Shown: piece after piece, positions 5,118 to 6,001 of the stretch
Layout: each line of letters starts with the position of its first letter
Numbering within the stretch: position 1 is the stretch's first letter
Assembly: GCA_963557785.1 (NCBI GenBank)
Contig: CAUWBF010000024.1
Coordinates: 1 to 6,001, forward strand
Direction: 5' to 3'
From: Merdicola sp963557785
GTDB lineage: Bacteria > Bacillota > Clostridia > TANB77 > CAG-508
Length of the DNA: 6,001 nucleotides
The notes under the pieces: model-generated
The model's input: only the letters and a program-made list of their open reading frames with translations
The model's database searches: none
Told to the model about the DNA's origin: nothing
Program-made: the position numbers and the translations under genes

Positions 5118-5858
5118 TTATATTCCCCATCCCCCGTTTATAGATATTATTTGTCCTGTTGTATATTCATCTTTTATTAACCACTTAATACATTTTGCTA
5201 TATCTTGTGTTCTACCTATTCTTCCCAACGGAATTTCTTCTTCTATATTTTTAATATCTTCTTTACTTAAATTTTTATTCATATCGGTATCTATTATTCC
5301 TGGAGCTATAGAGTTTATTCTTATATTTGATGGTCCTAATTCTTTTGCTAATGATTTTGTCATAGCATCTATTCCAGCTTTTGAAATTGCATAATGGCTT
5401 TCACATGATGCTCCTATTAATCCCCATATTGAAGATATGTTTATAATACAACCATTTTTCTTGTTTATCATATATTTTACTGTTTCTTGTGTTGTATAAA
5501 ATACTGATGTTAAATTTGTATTCATCATATTCTGCCAATCTTCATCTGTTATATCTGTAAATAATTTTACTTGATCTATTCCTGCATTATTTATTAATAT
5601 ATCTATTTTTCCATATTTATTAATTGTAAAATTAATTAATTTTTTAACTTCTTCTCTTTTAGATACATCTGCCTTAAATATATCTATATAAATGTTTTCT
5701 TTTTCTAAGCTTTCTTTTATATCTAATGCATTTTTTTCAGATTTATTATAGTTTAATATTACTTTGTAACCTTCTTTTGATAATTCTTCTACTATCTCTT
5801 TTCCTATTCCTCTTGAACCACCAGTTACTATTACTATCTTTTCATTCAAAAACTCCAT
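5118..5858 (-). CDS. ymfI: Short-chain dehydrogenase/reductase, YmfI-like (probable EF-P 5-aminopentanone reductase; FabG fold)
   Basis: The 246-residue classical SDR has the cofactor motif TGGSRGIG (12-19), where R15 fits NADP(H), then D64-V65, NNAG (90-93), structural N115, catalytic S143, Y156 and K160 (YAISK), and the PG turn (186-187). It is cytoplasmic and probably tetrameric like its family. General homology is to FabG, the 3-oxoacyl-ACP reductase. However, SSIWGLIGASCE (142-153) and the C-terminal NGGW resemble, from memory, Bacillus subtilis YmfI. YmfI reduces the 5-aminopentanone group on elongation factor P to 5-aminopentanol, whereas FabG has no such Trp-Gly-Ala-Ser-Cys-Glu pattern. 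No fatty-acid synthesis genes adjoin, which also speaks against FabG. AAGGAGAT (5871-5864) fixes the ATG at 5858. Only about 22 bases separate it from an upstream tRNA terminator and no good private promoter is seen. SDR is certain; the YmfI role is probable. Confidence 0.92.
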   Translation of the reverse strand: MEFLNEKIVIVTGGSRGIGKEIVEELSKEGYKVILNYNKSEKNALDIKESLEKENIYIDIFKADVSKREEVKKLINFTINKYGKIDILINNAGIDQVKLFTDITDEDWQNMMNTNLTSVFYTTQETVKYMINKKNGCIINISSIWGLIGASCESHYAISKAGIDAMTKSLAKELGPSNIRINSIAPGIIDTDMNKNLSKEDIKNIEEEIPLGRIGRTQDIAKCIKWLIKDEYTTGQIISINGGWGI

Positions 5859-5880
5859 TTTATATCTCCTTACAAATATA

Positions 5881-5921
5881 TAAAAACAAAGAGTTAGACA
5901 AGTTTATACAAGCCTAACTCT
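5881..5921 (-). terminator. Intrinsic terminator after tRNA-Thr
   Basis: On the minus strand AGAGTTAG (5921-5914) pairs perfectly with CTAACTCT (5897-5890) around a 16-base loop, followed by TTTGTTTTTA. It starts about seven bases after the tRNA CCA end. The large loop carries ACAAG twice (plus-strand 5898-5902 and 5908-5912) and, on the minus strand, a TATAAA that might serve as a weak -10. The downstream SDR gene begins right after it. Confidence 0.75.
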
Positions 5922-5928
5922 AAGTATA

Positions 5929-6001
<73 letters not shown>

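Noticed and set aside
5726..5917. Plus-strand 63-codon open frame
   Set aside because: It is antisense to the start of the SDR gene and crosses the tRNA-Thr terminator; no ribosome binding site and low-complexity Leu/Ile/Phe content.
5881..5921. Hairpin upstream of the SDR gene as a riboswitch or T-box
   Set aside because: It is a simple stem followed by a T-run just after a tRNA; no T-box sequence or riboswitch core is present.

Overview
The window is AT-rich (well under one third G+C by eye) and looks like a chromosomal segment of a low-GC Gram-positive bacterium (Bacillota), most likely a clostridial or related gut-type lineage. The support is strong AGGAGG-like ribosome binding sites, near-consensus sigma-A promoters, tRNA genes with an encoded CCA end, TAA at all five visible stop codons, AT-rich codon choice, and protein families typical of that phylum. 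No in-frame TGA is needed, so nothing suggests a recoded genetic code. No phage, transposon, CRISPR array or other mobile element is visible.

Layout from left to right: (1) the first 431 residues of an ABC-F ATPase on the minus strand, running off the left edge, with a near-consensus promoter; (2) a divergent plus-strand gene for a membrane-anchored CapA-family protein; (3) a hairpin terminator shared with the convergent corA-type magnesium transporter gene on the minus strand; (4) a terminator and tRNA-Lys(CTT) upstream of corA on the same strand, the tRNA driven by a perfect TTGACA-17-TATAAT promoter; (5) divergently, a plus-strand XRE-HTH/S24-type regulator with a palindrome in its own promoter; (6) a plus-strand gene for a short starch/glycogen-binding-module (CBM25/53-like) protein with a basic tail and its own promoter; (7) a strong hairpin terminator between it and a convergent short-chain dehydrogenase whose active-site region resembles YmfI (EF-P 5-aminopentanone reductase) more than ordinary FabG; (8) a terminator and a tRNA-Thr(TGT) that lacks only its first three bases at the right edge.

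The genes are mostly single transcription units, and I see no multi-gene pathway operon. The points most worth a second look are the small cytoplasmic CBM protein with a cationic C-terminal tail; the S24-type regulator with Arg where the catalytic Lys is expected; the repeated tRNA-terminator-gene arrangement ahead of both corA and the SDR gene with no clear private promoter; and a tRNA-Lys leader that can mimic the 3' acceptor strand. I do not see convincing evidence for an entirely new multi-component system.
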